Positions 1 to 13,300 are shown, counted from the first letter of the stretch. The stretch: 64,000 bases of DNA from Ceratopteris richardii (GCA_020310875.1 CM035439.1:137459929-137523928); one strand, 5' to 3'. A program made the numbers and translations. Notes: generated by a model from the sequence alone, not told the origin.

Positions 1-127
1 AGACGAATATAGCTATAGAAGATGAAAAGGCCGACCTCAATCAACGCTATACCACACTTGAGCAAGCCCATCAAACTCTCCTGGAGGCACCCCAACCATC
101 ACAAGCGCCAGGTGTCAAACAACTCGA
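1..127 (+). pseudogene. Fragment of the 3' ORF (coiled-coil part) of the large gypsy family
   Basis: The plus strand encodes a short coiled-coil stretch (NQRYTTLEQAHQTLLEAPQP) that also occurs, on the opposite strand, in the 3' ORF of gypsy-4 near 50870-50974. It is therefore a scrap of the same subfamily in inverted orientation. It runs off the left edge of the window and stops at a rearranged LTR border. No function is inferred for the scrap. Confidence 0.75.
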
Positions 128-828
128 AGGAGGTGCTACTCATCATTGAGCTACACCAAATCCGGGAAGACGTGAGGATGGTATGATGACCTCGAGCAAG
201 TGAAGGCACAAGTGCGTGAGTGAGAAGCACACAAACATGCACACACATACACACACACGCGCACACAAGGTAAGACAAAGAGAGAGAAGCAATGGAGTTC
301 TTTTAGATTACTTTCAAAATGCTCATACAAGTTCAACTCTATTACAAGCTACCTTCAAAAATGAGCTCTCTAGCTCTATTTATAGTTTTTGACTAGTTTC
401 TGGCCCTGTCCAGACCTAGCGTCCGGCCTAGTTAAAAATTAGGTTCTCTGGCCTATTTGGAGGTTCAAACGGAGTCTAAAAAATGTGAAAACTGATAGGT
501 AGGTACTTCTAACGCTCCTCAAGCTCAAGGACTCCTTGGCTTGCACAAAATGGAGCTACAAAGATATGAAATGATATTTACAATGGTTTTTAGTGATGAG
601 AATCACTATTTTTGTAGGGATTTCTTCTAACAGTGTGACATACATTTCCTGGAGCTCCCTACTTGCTCCTTCTTGTGTGCCCACCTCTTTGATGCATGAA
701 AAATTTAGATGGCCTACTTGCCAGATCTTCTTTGACTACTGTGTCTGCTTGTGCCTTCTCTTCGCTCCGACTCCCTTCGTAGGCTTCCTTGTCTTGTGAG
801 TCCTTCAGTTCCTTGACTACTGCCAACA
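128..828 (-). repeat. Lone, rearranged LTR of the large gypsy family
   Basis: About 670 bp match the family LTR: the (CA)n tract near 240-270, the TATA-bearing part near 365-395, and a terminal CCAACA at 828. The left tip (about 128-155) is present in inverted orientation, so this border is rearranged. The copy is flanked by pieces that are not neighbours in an intact element (3' ORF scrap on the left, PR on the right), both in the opposite orientation. It is either a solo LTR after recombination or the product of a larger rearrangement. It is clearly more diverged than the LTRs of gypsy-1 and gypsy-2. Confidence 0.7.
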
Positions 829-2703
829 TGGTGTAGAGTTTGAACACACATTTTTTATATGTGACTTTGAGAAAAATAATTTCTACGAGATGATCCTAGG
901 AAGACCCTTCCTACAACAACTGCAAATAGTACAGGATTGGCAAACCAATTCCTTGTACTTACAACACTTAGGGATAACCACCAAGGTCAATTTGAAGGAT
1001 TACACCTTCAGAGATGTACCACCCCTACAATAGAATCCTATCCACAAAGCAAAAAAAGATTCTATCTCTGTGCATTTTGGAAGTTCACGTGATCCATCCT
1101 GGTTGCATGAAGATACTCATTTGTGGATGTGCAAGGTCGCGGAGGAAGAGGAAAAACTCTTAAAGGCGAGAGAAGAAGGAACTTTGCCAGGAGATAGACC
1201 AATTAGAGACCCAGCCTACACACTGATGATCTTTCCAGATGAGGAATTTGAGCCTCATGGCTGGCCAGAAATCTTAGCCACCATGGACATTGCTGTCAAT
1301 GACAAACAGTTGACATCTCATTGTGATGAAGAGGGTTATGATATCTCAGTGTTCATGTCTCAGCCACTGTTGGAAGAATGTGATCCTAGTGATGTCATAG
1401 AAGAAGAGGAGAATGATGATGATCTAGAGTCCATTATGATGGATAGTTGCTTTAACTCAGAGGAGCATTATCTAGAAGACATAGGGGTATTTACCCAAAA
1501 AGAAGAAGAACCTCTCACAAGTATCAAAACTGTAAATTCCAAGAAAGGAAGTGAGGGTAGTCAAAAGAAAAAGAAAAGAAAAGCAGTAAAACAAGAAGAC
1601 AAGGAGTCATTGTTCGAAGTATTAAAAAATTTCAAGAAATATGAAGTTGAAGACTGAAAAATTTTGGTACAAATGCCTAAGACAGAGGCCATCATAGGAG
1701 AATCATATGATAATAAAGAAAAGACCAAGAAGATTGTAGTGACCATTGAAGAGAACGAAGAGAGATGCATGTATATAGGAGATGACCTAAGTGCAAGAGA
1801 AGAAATGGAGCTCGTAGCTCTATTAAGGGAATATATGGATGTGTTTGTGTGGCATTATAGAGACTTGAAGGGGGTAGATCCTAGAATATGCTCTCATACG
1901 ATCCCCATGACTGCTGATGCCAAGCCCACCAAACAAAAGCCCTACACATATAACGACACTTACGTAGCAAAAATAAAAGAAGAAATTGGTAGGTTGATTG
2001 AAGCCGGATTGATCTACGAGATTGAGCATACTGAATGGGTGTCCCCCATTGTAGTGGTGCCCAAGAAGAATGGGAAGTTGCGAGTTTGTATTAACCTTAA
2101 AAATGTTAATGCCACTACGATTAGAGATAGTTATCCGCTTCAAATCACGGAACACCTATTGGAGCATGTTGCAGGCAAGGAAGTTTATAGCTTCCTTGAT
2201 TTTCAGGTTACAATCAGTAGCCATTGCCCTAGAAGATCAACACAAAACAGTTTTTGCCACAGAGTGGGGAATTTTTGCATTTCGTGTGATGCCATTTGGG
2301 CTAACCAATGCACCTGCAACATTCCAAAGGCTCATGTGTCATGTCTTCAAAGAGTTCTTGCAGAAGAGCTTAGAAGTATATGTGGATGATTTATGTGCTC
2401 ATTCCCAAGAAAGAAGATACCACATCCCTGAGCTCAGACAAATCTTCAACAAGTGTAGAGAATATCGAGTGTGTCTAAACCCAGAGAAGTGTGTTTTCAT
2501 GGTTCGACAAGGTAAGATCTTAGGTCATATTGTTTCTAAGAATAGAATATCTACAGATGAGGATAAAGTAAGAGCCATAGCAGAGCTTCCAAGACCAAGG
2601 AATGTTAAAGAGGTACAAGCCTTTATGGGCCATTGTGGATATTACCGTAGGTTTATCCACATGTATGCGATCATAGCTAAACCTCTTTATGCCTTATTGA
2701 CAA
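829..2703 (+). pseudogene. Plus-strand gypsy fragment: protease end, linker, reverse transcriptase
   Basis: Translation on the plus strand follows the pol region of the large gypsy family. First comes the end of the aspartic protease (EMILGRPFLQQLQ near 880-920), then the acidic linker, then reverse transcriptase with KKNGKLRVCINLK near 2065-2100, the MPFGLTNAPATFQ block near 2290-2330 and the YVDDL catalytic motif near 2378-2392. It ends at about 2703, after the GYYRRFIHMYA block, where copia sequence begins abruptly. The copy is broken in several places and is among the most diverged family members here, so it is probably older than gypsy-1. Orientation is opposite to gypsy-1, -2 and -4. 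Confidence 0.88.
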
Positions 2704-3496
2704 AACAAATTGTAAGGCATGTAATTAATGGAATCAAGGCTGATGACAAGTGGGAAAGCTTCACCACTGCAATGGATCTCTACAAGGACATGCACGCTCC
2801 AGATCTTACAACTCTCATGGGTCAACTATTCACACATGAAGCAAAGCTTACCAAGAGTGGAGATACTACCAAAGGTAACAACTCTTCTGCCCTATACTCT
2901 GATAAGAAATCTAAGGATAAAGGCAAGAGTAAGAAGGTGGAAGATGAATGCTCTACCTCCCAAGCCAACTATGCAGGGAGAGGTAGATCTTCAAGAGGTA
3001 GGGGCAGAGGAGGTAAGCAAGGTAGGGGGAGACCCTATAACTCATCACCATGTACATTTGTGGTTTGTCAAACCACACCACAGATGAGTGTTACAGGAAT
3101 TACAAAAATCAGAGAGGAAGTGGCTACCAAAGAGGTGGATACTCTCAGTCTAGAGGAAGGTTCAACCATCACCAAGGCCACAACAACAATTATAACAACA
3201 ACTACAACAACAATTACAATGGCAACTACCAAGGAGGATTCAGAAACAGAAAGGACTACAACAACTACATAGAGGAGTAGGATGACTCTCTCTTGATCAT
3301 GAACATGACTTCAAAGTCAGGTACAAATGATGATCACTTATTTTATATTGATTCAGGGTGTTCAAATCATGTGGCTGGTAATGTGGCACTACTCTCTGAT
3401 CTTGAGGAACCAAAAGGTAAACACCAAGTCCAAACAGGTGATGATACAAAGCATTCTGTAGTTGAAGTTGGAAATGTGAAAACTTGTGATGGTAAT
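2704..3496 (+). pseudogene. Copia-A gag (C-terminal part) and start of protease
   Basis: The stretch encodes the end of a copia Gag (DDKWESFTTAMDLY, LTTLMGQLFTHEAKL) and a basic RG-rich region. It ends at the retropepsin motif [14 protein letters not shown] near 3340-3375. The equivalent residues in copia-B ([29 protein letters not shown]) align closely and show that the first half of Gag is absent. The coding continues beyond gypsy-1 at 37287. The frame is broken. Confidence 0.85.
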
Positions 3497-4124
3497 TGTA
3501 GCTCAGTGATGAGTAGCACCTCCTTTAATGTCAATCCGGGAAGACAAGAGGATGGTATGAAGACCTCGAGCAAGTGAAGGCACAAGTGCGTGAGTGAGAA
3601 GCACACTAACATGCACACACACACACACGCACACACAGTAAGACAAAGAGTGAGAAGCAATGGGGTTCTTTAGATTACTTCCAAAAAGCTCATACAAGTT
3701 TAGATCAATTACAAGCTACCTCAAAAATGAGCTCTCTAGCTCTATTTATAGTTTTTGACTAGGTTTTGGCCGTGTCCAGACCTAGTGTCCGGCCTAGTTA
3801 AAAATTAGGTTCTCTACCCTATTTAGAGGTTCAAACGAAGTCTACAAAATGTGAAAATTGACGGGTAGGTACTTCTAAAGCTCCTCAAGCTCAAGGACTC
3901 CTTGGCTTGCACAAAATGGAGCTACAAAATTATGAAATGGTATTTACAATGATTGTTAATGATGAGAATCACTGTTGTAAAGATGTTGATTTGGAAAAAT
4001 TTGAAGGGCCTATCTGCCAGATTTGCGTCAACTTCTCTGTCTACTTAATCCTTCACCTCGCTCTGACTCTCTCCGCTGGCTTCCTTGTCTAGTCAGTCCT
4101 TGGGTGCCCATACTGCTCTCAACA
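3497..4124 (-). repeat. Gypsy-1 3' LTR
   Basis: A 628-bp LTR that starts TGTAGCTCAG and ends CTCAACA on the plus strand. It has a (CA)n tract near 3612-3637 and a TATA-like CTATAAATAGAGC on the minus strand near 3740-3755. Its partner is at 36657-37286. GTAAT lies immediately outside each LTR. On its right it is bordered by the polypurine tract, as expected of the 3' LTR of a minus-strand element. Confidence 0.95.
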
Positions 4125-7100
4125 CCCCCCCCCTCTCTCGTGTCTGTCGTCCCTGACAGACCCTTGTTGCTGGGAGTGTTGGATGTAATATTCCACAACC
4201 TGAGTGGCAAGTTGATGTTCTTGTATGCGTAGTCCTCTGGCCAAGTCTGTCATCATACGATCCCAATCAATTGGTCCTAGAATGTCCGGATGTGGCAGAC
4301 GTAACTGATCTACATGGATCGCTTGTTCTACTGCGAATAGATGGAGCGAATGTGTGGGTCTGGGAATGAAAATTTCTGAATGATATTCCCAGAATCCCGT
4401 AGAGAACATTTCCTCAAATGTCTGCTTGAAGCATGCGGGTAAGTACTTTATTCGTGCATGCCAGGCAAAGATTGTAGTGACCGAGGGAGTCTGGCTCATG
4501 TCGTAGACTAAATCCTTGTTACCTTGAGAGAATCCAGGGGCAGAGATATATGGAGCTTGTACCTTCCGAAAGGTTTTGAAGACAATGGTCATGAGCTCGA
4601 ATATTTTCATACACATTTTCGCTGCTATGTCGGGTACATTATTTAGACGTGTAGACCAGTGCCGAATTGTTGATATCATGTAGGCTACGGTTGGGGTCCC
4701 TCGAGGTGGAGCAAAATATGGATAGTTAACCCAAGCCGAGCATTCTTTATTGTTGCGTACCTTGATCGCAAATGCTTGCCATGATCTGCGACGTACCACT
4801 GGGCAATAACATGGATTATACTTGATATATAGTGGCATCGGTTAGTAGACGTGCACGCCAATTAGGTTGGAAGATCGAGCCAGCACGTGCATTAGTCGGT
4901 AAATCCTCTAGCTCAAATTGAGTGGCGAATGTGGGCTCCTTCCCTGTATGTCTTTTAACTTCTGCATTATAATCATGTAGCAAGACAAAATAAGGCATGT
5001 ATTACGACTCTGATGTTGTGATTAACCGTGTGGTGGGATAGGTTCTGAAAGTAAGAAGACCGAAGGACAGTTTCTTCCAGATTTGTGAGAGATTGCATTT
5101 GCACTGCAACGCGATCATCATGTGTCTTACCCACTTTCTCCACCCTTTTGACCCAATCTGGAACTTGAATTTCTAAAGTGTCCTGTCCTTCCTCTGTAGT
5201 CCGACCATCAGGTGTTGGCATCGGCTCGTAGGGCTCTTCATAGCTGTCATCGACGGGGATTTCCACCACTGTTTCAGGTTCTGGTTCTTCAGTTGGCGAG
5301 GGTGGTCTTTCATATGGTAAGAGACGTGCTTGGAGTTCGGTCACCTGTTTTCGGAGGGTATCTAATTCTTCTGTAGAGGGTTGCAAGGTTATTGGTTCCT
5401 GTTGAGCTGTGGGGGCACTGGCTATCTGCTTCCTTAGATCCGCACATTCAGTCTCTAACTTTTCATATGACTCCAAGAAATTTGCATGCTCCTCGAGTAA
5501 GATGCGAATGTCTTCCGATGGGACTGCTCTATACTTGGTAGGGCTAATGGTTGCTCATGCAGTTCCTTCCATAGCCGCTTCAAAGTTGTCTTGGTTTTGT
5601 TGTTGAAGCCTCTTGTTCTCTTCTAGTGTTGCTGCCATATGCTTCCTTAGTAGCCCAAGGTTGCGTCTGAGTGTAGCATTAGATATCATTTGCGCTTGGA
5701 GCACTGTTTCTAGTTCCTTGACTGCTTGATCATCTACTGTCGATGTCTTTGATTCCAATTCAGAGTGAGCCTGCTGTAAGGTGGTATGCTCGGCTAGGAG
5801 CGTTTGGTAATCAGCTTCAAGAGTGTTGACTTTAGCTTGCAGACGTTGAGATTCTGCCTGGAGGGCAGCAGTGCGTTCTTCCAATGGTATTCTTGTTGTA
5901 GTTGATGTGCACACTGAAGTAATGTATTGAACGTGCTATTTACATTATGAGATGCAAGGGGAAAAGATTGAAATGCAGGGGAGGTGGGATTGGGGAGGGA
6001 GGTAGTGAATGTTGTGTGTGCCAATGATGGGGTGAGTGGTGAGGTGGGGGGTAGTGGAGGGGAAGAGGGTGGAATTGTGGGGAGAGGTGCTGTGGTGGGT
6101 GAAATGTCCATTGGGTCAGATAGAGTGGTGTGTACAGGGGCTACCATGTAGGTGGGTATGGTAGGTGAAGTGAGTGTGGTGTTCGTGTAAATTGATGTCG
6201 TTGCGAACATTGGGGAAATGTGCCTCTGAAACATTGGAGATCGGATGAACTGCTCCACAAAGGACGTGTATTGGGGTGGTGAGGTCAGGTTGAAAGAGGT
6301 GTAGGGGCCAGATGGGAAGTGAGGGTCATGGAATGGAGGTACCCGTATTGGGGGATAGGCTGGGAAGCACAAGGTGCCTTCTGTGGGTGTCGGGTTTCCA
6401 ACCACACTTGGAATTATGGGATGGCCAGTTATGGGTTCGGAGGGTAGACAGGTTGAAGTGTACAAGGGATTGGTGACGAAAGAGAAGAGGGTGTCTTGTG
6501 AGGTGGGTTCTCAAAATGTGAATGATGTGAATGAGGATGGGTTATAAGTGAAGGTAGAGGTGATGACTGTCGTTTCTTCCATGGTGGGAGGTGGTGGTGG
6601 GGGTGGAGAAGGTGGTGATGGGGGATGCTGGGGTGAGATGGGTGATGTCTGAACGAAGGTTTCAGCAGAGAGGTCAATGGTGGTGGTGGGGGTAGCTGTG
6701 GTTTCAATGGGTACTTCTTGTTCTGTGACGGGTATCCTGATAGTCTTACCTGCTCGTGGTAATGTGTCAACTCTGCATTTGTCATACCTCACGGACTGGC
6801 GGACTGCTGTGTGGACAGCCTCCAGAACTCCTAAAGATTCTGACACTAATTTGAGGGTGTCAATGAAATGTTGATCCACCCCATCATCTGATAGCATTTC
6901 TTGCATCAAAGCTTGACCTGATACAAGAGAGAGTTGATGCCTTTCTTGCACTGCTTTGATTGTGTCGTATAACCTTTGTAGTTGAGCTGTATATGCAGGT
7001 GCACCTACAAGTTCTGGCACTTCTTGTTGCTCATCTTGATGCTCTTGATCATAATCCTCCTCATCTTCCTCCTGTTCTTCATCTTCATCATCCCCTTCAT

Positions 7101-8373
7101 CCACTTCAACTGTGGTGACAGGTACTTGGGAGGTTGTTGCCTGCGTTTGCACATTCTCCACTTGTTGTGCCTCTTCTGCCTCTAGCTCTACATCTTGTAA
7201 TAATTGTTCAAAGTCTTCATTCGTGAGTTCTTCCAAAGGTGCACCACTGGGAAATTCAAGATCGGTTGGGATGGGAGGGAATATCAAGTTAGGACCATCG
7301 GTGCTGCGTCTTGGAAGTCGGAGTGTGAATGGTCGGACTCTTCGGGGTGGAGGGGTGACGTCTGGTGTTAGGGTGGCTCCACGTGGTTGAGCACAAGGGA
7401 CTTAGACAGTACCTCTCATCTTCTTAGAAGGGGGTCTAGTGGATGTCCTGCCTTTAAACTGCTCTACACGATTCCACATTAGGGCCCGTTGAATAGGGAT
7501 GTCATAAGCCAAACACCTATAAATTATTCTCGTCAGAGCACAGCATCCATATAAAACCTGTTTCCGCGGCCATCGTTTGTGAGCTAGGTGTATCTGATCA
7601 ATTATCCAGTGGGGTAAGTTGATGCTGAGGCTCTGTGTCTCTGCCAGATACAAACTAAACCAAATCTTTTTGGGCGGCATGGTGAATCTATCTTGGGCAG
7701 GAAAAGCAAAGTGTTGCATGCACATGTGAAGGTGTATTGCAATATTAGGCATCATGGACACCATGTCCTTGAGTTTGGTGAGGCTTCGATTCTTCATGTA
7801 ATCAGGCACTAGGGTCTCCTTCTCTGTTGGAATATGCATTCCACACATATCTAGGGCCTCTCTCACCAAGTTGTTTGATAGCCTGAACCTCTTGAGCTCA
7901 TTCCCCTTTGTCAGAGATGGAATCACAAATGAGCTTGCACCTTTTGGGTTCTTGTTTGGAGTCAAGGTGTTGATGAGATAGTAGCATCGCATGAAGTCAG
8001 GCTTTGGGAGCCGTGCACTGAAATATGCATCCAATCCTGCCTTCTCCCATATCAAACGTAGACCTTCTGCATTTTGTAACTTCTCGAATTCTCTTGTAAA
8101 GAAATGGTATTTACCTTGCTTCCCATTGAAGTCCAACTCTGATTCCCATAGGTACGTTCCCTCACCCAAGGGTCCTGCCACTTCACCAAACCAGTGGGAA
8201 GCTTTTCCGACGGGCATGGTATGGCCACTAGGAGGGTCCGCAATAGGTATGATTTTGATGGCCTGCAATTCTTCTGGTCTTTCATTTGTCTCAGGCAAAA
8301 CGGGTAAACTGTCTAAGTCCACCACTTGCTAGCTCGTTTCTGTTTGAGAGCTAGTTCTTGCCACCTCATCCAT
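4119..8373 (-). pseudogene. Gypsy-1 3' ORF region (env position, coiled-coil protein)
   Basis: The region lies downstream of integrase, in the place of env-like genes of Athila-type elements. By comparison with gypsy-2 and gypsy-4 it holds an N-terminal globular part (about 8325-7450, with HWFGEVAGPLGEGTYLWESE and PPKKIWFSLYLAE), an acidic stretch near 7200-7030, a proline/threonine-rich linker (about 6650-6000), long coiled coils (about 5900-5300) and a C-terminal globular part (about 5050-4180, with PLYIKYNPCYCPV and EYHSEIFIPRP). No signal peptide or membrane helix is visible in the readable parts. The region is the most decayed part of this element. A conserved splice acceptor lies just upstream of its ATG. 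Function is unknown. Confidence 0.75.
4125..4161 (-). promoter_or_regulatory. Gypsy-1 polypurine tract and adjoining hairpin
   Basis: The minus strand reads GAGAGAGGGGGG directly against the LTR tip, which is the plus-strand primer site of reverse transcription. Right beside it GTCTGTC (4142-4148) and GACAGAC (4155-4161) form a 7-bp stem with a 6-nt loop. The same hairpin at the same place occurs in gypsy-2 and gypsy-4. Confidence 0.85.
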
Positions 8374-8389
8374 GTTGAAAACTTCGCAG

Positions 8390-8425
8390 CTGGTTCTGTG
8401 AGAATATATGAATAAATGTTAACAT
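8390..8425 (-). promoter_or_regulatory. Putative splice acceptor before the gypsy-1 3' ORF
   Basis: The minus strand reads ATGTTAACATTTATTCATAT followed by ATTCTCACAG, with the AG at 8396-8397 and an ATG about 25 nt further on. The TTAAC branch-like motif and the ATTCTCACAG are conserved at the same place in gypsy-2 and gypsy-4, although the sequence around them has changed. It is inferred to be the 3' splice site of a subgenomic RNA. Confidence 0.6.
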
Positions 8426-8584
8426 TGCAATGGACACAAAAATGACACTGTGCCCCCGTTACAACATTAACATGAGGTTCGGGAGAGGTTAGGGGGTTAG
8501 TAAGTGCTCGGTGCTTGTGTGTGTAGTTAGGAATTGGGTAGACCTAAGAACTAAGCGGAATGATGTAGTGTGAGAGTGACGTAG

Positions 8585-10350
8585 TTAGTAGGTGGACATG
8601 GATTTACAACTGGGGTCCGGGGGTTTATTACAAGTTTTAGGTTGCCAAATGCAATGGATAGGTTCTGATCTTGACTTTGTGGAGACTCTGGAGAGTGTGA
8701 TAGGGTATTTACTTGAAAAATGGGGCTTTTTAGGGACCCATTTACAAGTGATTCTACTTGTGCTCATGGAAGAATACGTGTTCGTGCGTGATGTGTAAGA
8801 CTGGGCCTCCGATGTTCGCGTGAGTGAAACATGTTGTACAGGGTTTGGCCTTGGTGTAGCTATTTGAGCCCGCAAGCAAGCCTTAGGCACCCAGATTTGT
8901 CGTGATTGTGGGCTGGCCTTCATTGACTTCTTGGGTACCCAAATAGACTTCACTTTCGCTGAAGAATTTATGAAGGACTTCTTATTAGTGTCATGTTGTT
9001 GATTACTAATAAGAGGTTTTGGCCGTGGTGTTGGCCTGGTCAGAACAGGGTGTTCGCCTTTTCGCCTCCATACTTGTTTCATCGGCTGAAACAATCTGCT
9101 TTGCTCCTTTTTCGGGCCTCTAGTATAGGTAGTGTTCTGCTTCTTCTGTATTCGATCTGCCTTTGGTTGCTGCATCCCTCTGGCCTTTGGAACAGAAGGG
9201 AGTGCCTTCTTATCCTTGACTCCGTTGTTGAGACAGTCCTCTTTCTGCATCACACTGTTTTGGACAAGAATAGCATGGTCAACTTCATGTGCACACCTGG
9301 AAGGACCAGGAGTTCGTGCCTTACCTAGTTCCTTGAGTGCCTCATTTTCCAGTTCAACTGTAATTCGACTATGATTTACCCATACCTGAAGAAGTCCGCT
9401 TCTTAGGTTTAGGTTGACTGCATGATCATAGATCCAGTCCTGACCCAAGACAAGAGGCTCAGTGAGGTCCTCATCTTGACACACTAGTGCTTTGACTGTC
9501 ATTGCTTCGTCTTGAATATAGAGGGGAAGTTCCACCTCGCCCATGCAAGGGGTTTCCACACCTCCCAATCCTATGAGATATGCTTCAATAGGATTGACGG
9601 TTAATTTCAACTCTTGACAGTAAGACAATTTAACAGCACTAGTGGCTGCACCTGAGTCAATCCAAGCTCTTACAGTCCTTGCACCCTTTCCTTGTTCTAT
9701 ATCTAAGGTTATAAAAGGGCGTCGATCAATTATCCTATGGGAGCTGATACCTGAAACTTCACACATAGCCACGTGATATCCTTGATCTGCATATGCATCT
9801 GGCCTAGGTTTCTCTCTGCCTTGTCTTCTTAATTTCATTCTCCTTATGCGCTCTAAAGCTTTTGTTTGAGCTTCTTCTCGAATTCGCTTTTCTTCTTCTT
9901 TGCGTTTCTTAGCAGTATTGAGTCCACTTAGCATTTCCTCTGTGAGAGGTTGCTGATATAACTTGACTTTGCATCCGCTTATGTAGCTTGGGAGAACATT
10001 GCCTTCTAATGTGGCTAGTTGCACTGCTCCACTTGTTGAGATTCTATTAATGATCATGGGTCCGTAGCCTCTCTTCTCCAATTTCCTCGCATGTTGTTTC
10101 AACGTGTATACTAGTACTAGGTTGCCTGCCTTCAAACCTTTATCCTTAACGTGGGCATCAAAGTATGCCTTCTGTCGTTTCTTAGCTGCATATATCCCTG
10201 CAGCCGCCCTCAGTCTTGTTTCCCCTAATCGTTCAAGGTCAAAACGTCTAGAGGAGAGTTCATGGCCCGTCCATTCATGCTCTTTTGCTACTTTCAATGT
10301 AGGTATTAAGAAGTCCAATGGTAGCACAGCGTTTTGGCCAAATACCATCT
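8585..10350 (-). CDS. Gypsy-1 integrase C-terminus, second retropepsin-like domain and W-V-P-K tail
   Basis: A long open stretch starts in the C-terminal part of integrase (MVFGQNAVLPLDFLIPT, then the GPM.I.RI small-barrel-like region at about 10110-9990). A basic helical linker (KKRKEEEKRIREEAQTKALE) follows. Then comes a second aspartic-protease-like domain (about 9718-9347) with WIDSGAATSAV (D-S-G at 9650-9658) and LVLGQDWI, the usual retropepsin start and end motifs. The remaining about 250 residues are basic and low in order, with four W-[VQ]-P-K motifs (IWVPKK, IWVPKA, KWVPKK, IWQPKT). A protease-like domain after integrase, in addition to the usual one before RT, is unusual. Whether it is active is unknown. 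Confidence 0.82.
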
Positions 10351-13300
10351 GAAAGGGGGTGGCTTGGAGTACCGTTTTGTAGGCGACTCAGTATGCCCAA
10401 ACAGCATGGTGTAGCTGTTTGTCCCAATCAGAGCGTTTATTATTCACTAGCTTGGTCAACACATTGCATAGAATCTTGTTTGTGCTTTCGGCTTGCCCAT
10501 TAGCTTGTGGGTGGTAGGGGGCAGACTTCTTATGTACTACCAAGAATTCTTGGAGCAGATTTTCAATAACTTCATTCAAGAAGTGAGTGCCTCTATCACT
10601 AACTAGCTCTATAGGTAGCCCGTATCTAGTGAACACATTCTCAAATAAAAACTTAGCTGTTGTTTGAGCATCGTTCTTCGTTGTGGCTTTTACCTCTACC
10701 CACTTTGTTAGATAGTCTGTCGCAACAATGATATATTCTGCATGGGAACCCTTAGCTGGGGGATTAATAGGACCTACGAAGTCTATTCCCCACTTAGAGA
10801 ATGCACGTCCACCCATCATAGGTTTCAGTGGCATCTCATCTTTATGTATAGGATATTGAGTTCTCGGACAGACATCACATCTTCTCACATAGGTATGTGC
10901 ATCCATGTGAAGGGTCGGCCACCAGAAGCCTGCAAATAGTATTGCCTTGATCACTCGATCTGGTCCAAAGTGTCCTCCTGCTACACCTTGGTGAGCAGTT
11001 TCCAAGATCTTAAGATATTCACTCTCATGGACACATAGTCTCAGGTAACCATCTTTACCACGCTTGTATAGATTATCACCAATGAGTGAGTAATCCTGGG
11101 CTTCTTGTTCTAAACTCCTTTTCCTAGCCAGAGTCATGTCTGGAGGGAATGTTTTCGTCCTCAGGAAGGACACTAGTGGTTCACTCCAATCTGGCACTAT
11201 GGACACTTGATAAAGAGTGGCATGTTCCACAGGTGGTTTAGTACAACAGATTGGGCATTCCTTGCACAACTTTTGGACATCAGCCTCCATAGTAGGCCAA
11301 TGCACTCCGAGTCTCCTTAGTGTCTGCAGGGTTCGTTGCTTTGAGTAGTGTTTCTCTAATGCACCTACATGTGCTAATTGCAACCATTTAGCGTACTCAT
11401 CCTCTTCCACACAACAAGCCAAGATCCCTTGGTCTGTGTGTTTGTACATACTTCCTGCCATGATGTGATACTTTTGGGCTTTTACTACCTCTCTATCCTG
11501 TGTGTTTATTACTGGGTGGTTAGGCCCGTATGTCAATACTGGCACTAACGGTTTAGCCCACTGCGGCACCACTTCCAAATTAAACAAGTAAGCATCAGGA
11601 AGGTCATCTGACACTCCTTGCGGGGCTTCTCCAGATGTGAGTCTAGAGAGATGGTCTGCTCTCAAGTGAGTCTTCCCTTTCCTTACCACAACCTCGAAGT
11701 CGTATTCCATTAGTAAGAGAAACCACCTTACTAATCTACCTGTATTGCATGGCTTGTTCACGAGATATAGCAGTGCCTGATGGTCAGTAAAAAATTTAAA
11801 CTTATTTGCAAGCAAATAATGTCTAAACTTTTTAACTGCATATACCATGCCTAATCCTTCTCGTTCGGTGGTTGTATAATTTCGTTCAGCTGCATTCAAT
11901 TGTCTACTAGCATAGGCAATTGGAAGATCCATATTACCTTCACCAGTAGGTTGCGCGAGTACACACCCAATAGCATAATTGGATGCATCCACATGAACAT
12001 GGAAAGGCTTATTCCAATCTGGTGTGGTTAAGATTGGTGCTGAACATAATCGCCGTTTAAGCTCATTGAAGGAATTTTTACACTCATCAGTCCACTCAAA
12101 GTTAGTCAAAAGTCCATACATGGGCTTTGCAAGGACCGCATACATGTGAATGAACCGGCGGTAGTAACCACAATGCCCCATGAAAGCCTGTACTTCCTTG
12201 ACGTTCTTTGGCCTAGGTAGTTCCGCGATGGCCCTCACTTTCTCTTCATCAGTGGATATGCCATTCTTTGACACTATGTGTCCTAGAATCTTGCCTTGCC
12301 TGACCATAAAAACGCACTTTTCTGGGTTCAGGCAGACTTGATATTCTCTACATTTGTCAAAGATTTGTCTGAGTTCAGGAATATGGGTTTGCCTGATGTT
12401 GGAATGAGCACGAAGATCATCAACATAGACTTCTAAGTTCTTCCTCAGGAACTCTTTAAACATGTGACACATCAATCTTTGAAAGGTAGCAGGTGCATTA
12501 GTAAGCCCGAATGGCATTACCCGAAAGGCAAATATGCCCCACTCCGTGGCAAAAGCCGTCTTATGTTGATCCTCTGGAGCAATGGCTACTTGATTGTAGC
12601 CAGAGAATCCATCCAGGAAGCTGTACACTTCCTTGCCTGCTACTCTTTCTAAGAGATGCTCTGTGATAGGAAGCGGATAGTTATCTCGAATTGTGGCTGC
12701 ATTAACCTTCTTCAAGTTAATGCACACACGCAGCTTTCCGTTTTTCTTGGGCACCACTACAATGGGGGATACCCACTCAGTGTGCTCAATTTCATACATA
12801 AATCCAGCTTCAACCAGTCTATCTATCTCTTCTTTGATCTTGGCAGCATAATTATCATTATATGTATATGGCTTTTGCTTAGAGGGTTTGGCATCTGAGG
12901 TCATGGGGATAGTGTGTGAGCATATGTCAGGGTCCACTCCTTTCAAATCCTTGTAACTCCAAGCGAATACATCTCTGTATTCTCTTAGCAAGGCTATCAA
13001 TTCGTGCTCTTCGTCTTCCGTCAGGTCATGGCCTATGTATGTGCATCTCTCTTCTCCTTCTTCTAGGGCTACTACTATTTTCTTGGTGGTCTCTTTGTTA
13101 TCATAGGCCTCCCCCGCTTGCGCCTCTCGTTTAGGCACTCTGATCATGACTCTCCTGTCATCTATCTCATACTTCTTAAAATTTTCCGGGACCTCAAACA
13201 AAGATTCTTCCTCTGCTTGTGTGACTTCTCTCTTCTTTCTTTTCTTTCCTTCTTCCTTAGGAGTTACATGCGTGGCTAGCCTTACATCATTTGTAAGCTC

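Noticed and set aside
3367-3697. Open frames rich in V-C-V-C in the LTRs (also near 151-336, 13966-14199, 30269-30499, 36620-36859)
   Set aside because: They are translations of the (CA)n tract of the LTRs. No codon-level conservation and no homology, so not genes.
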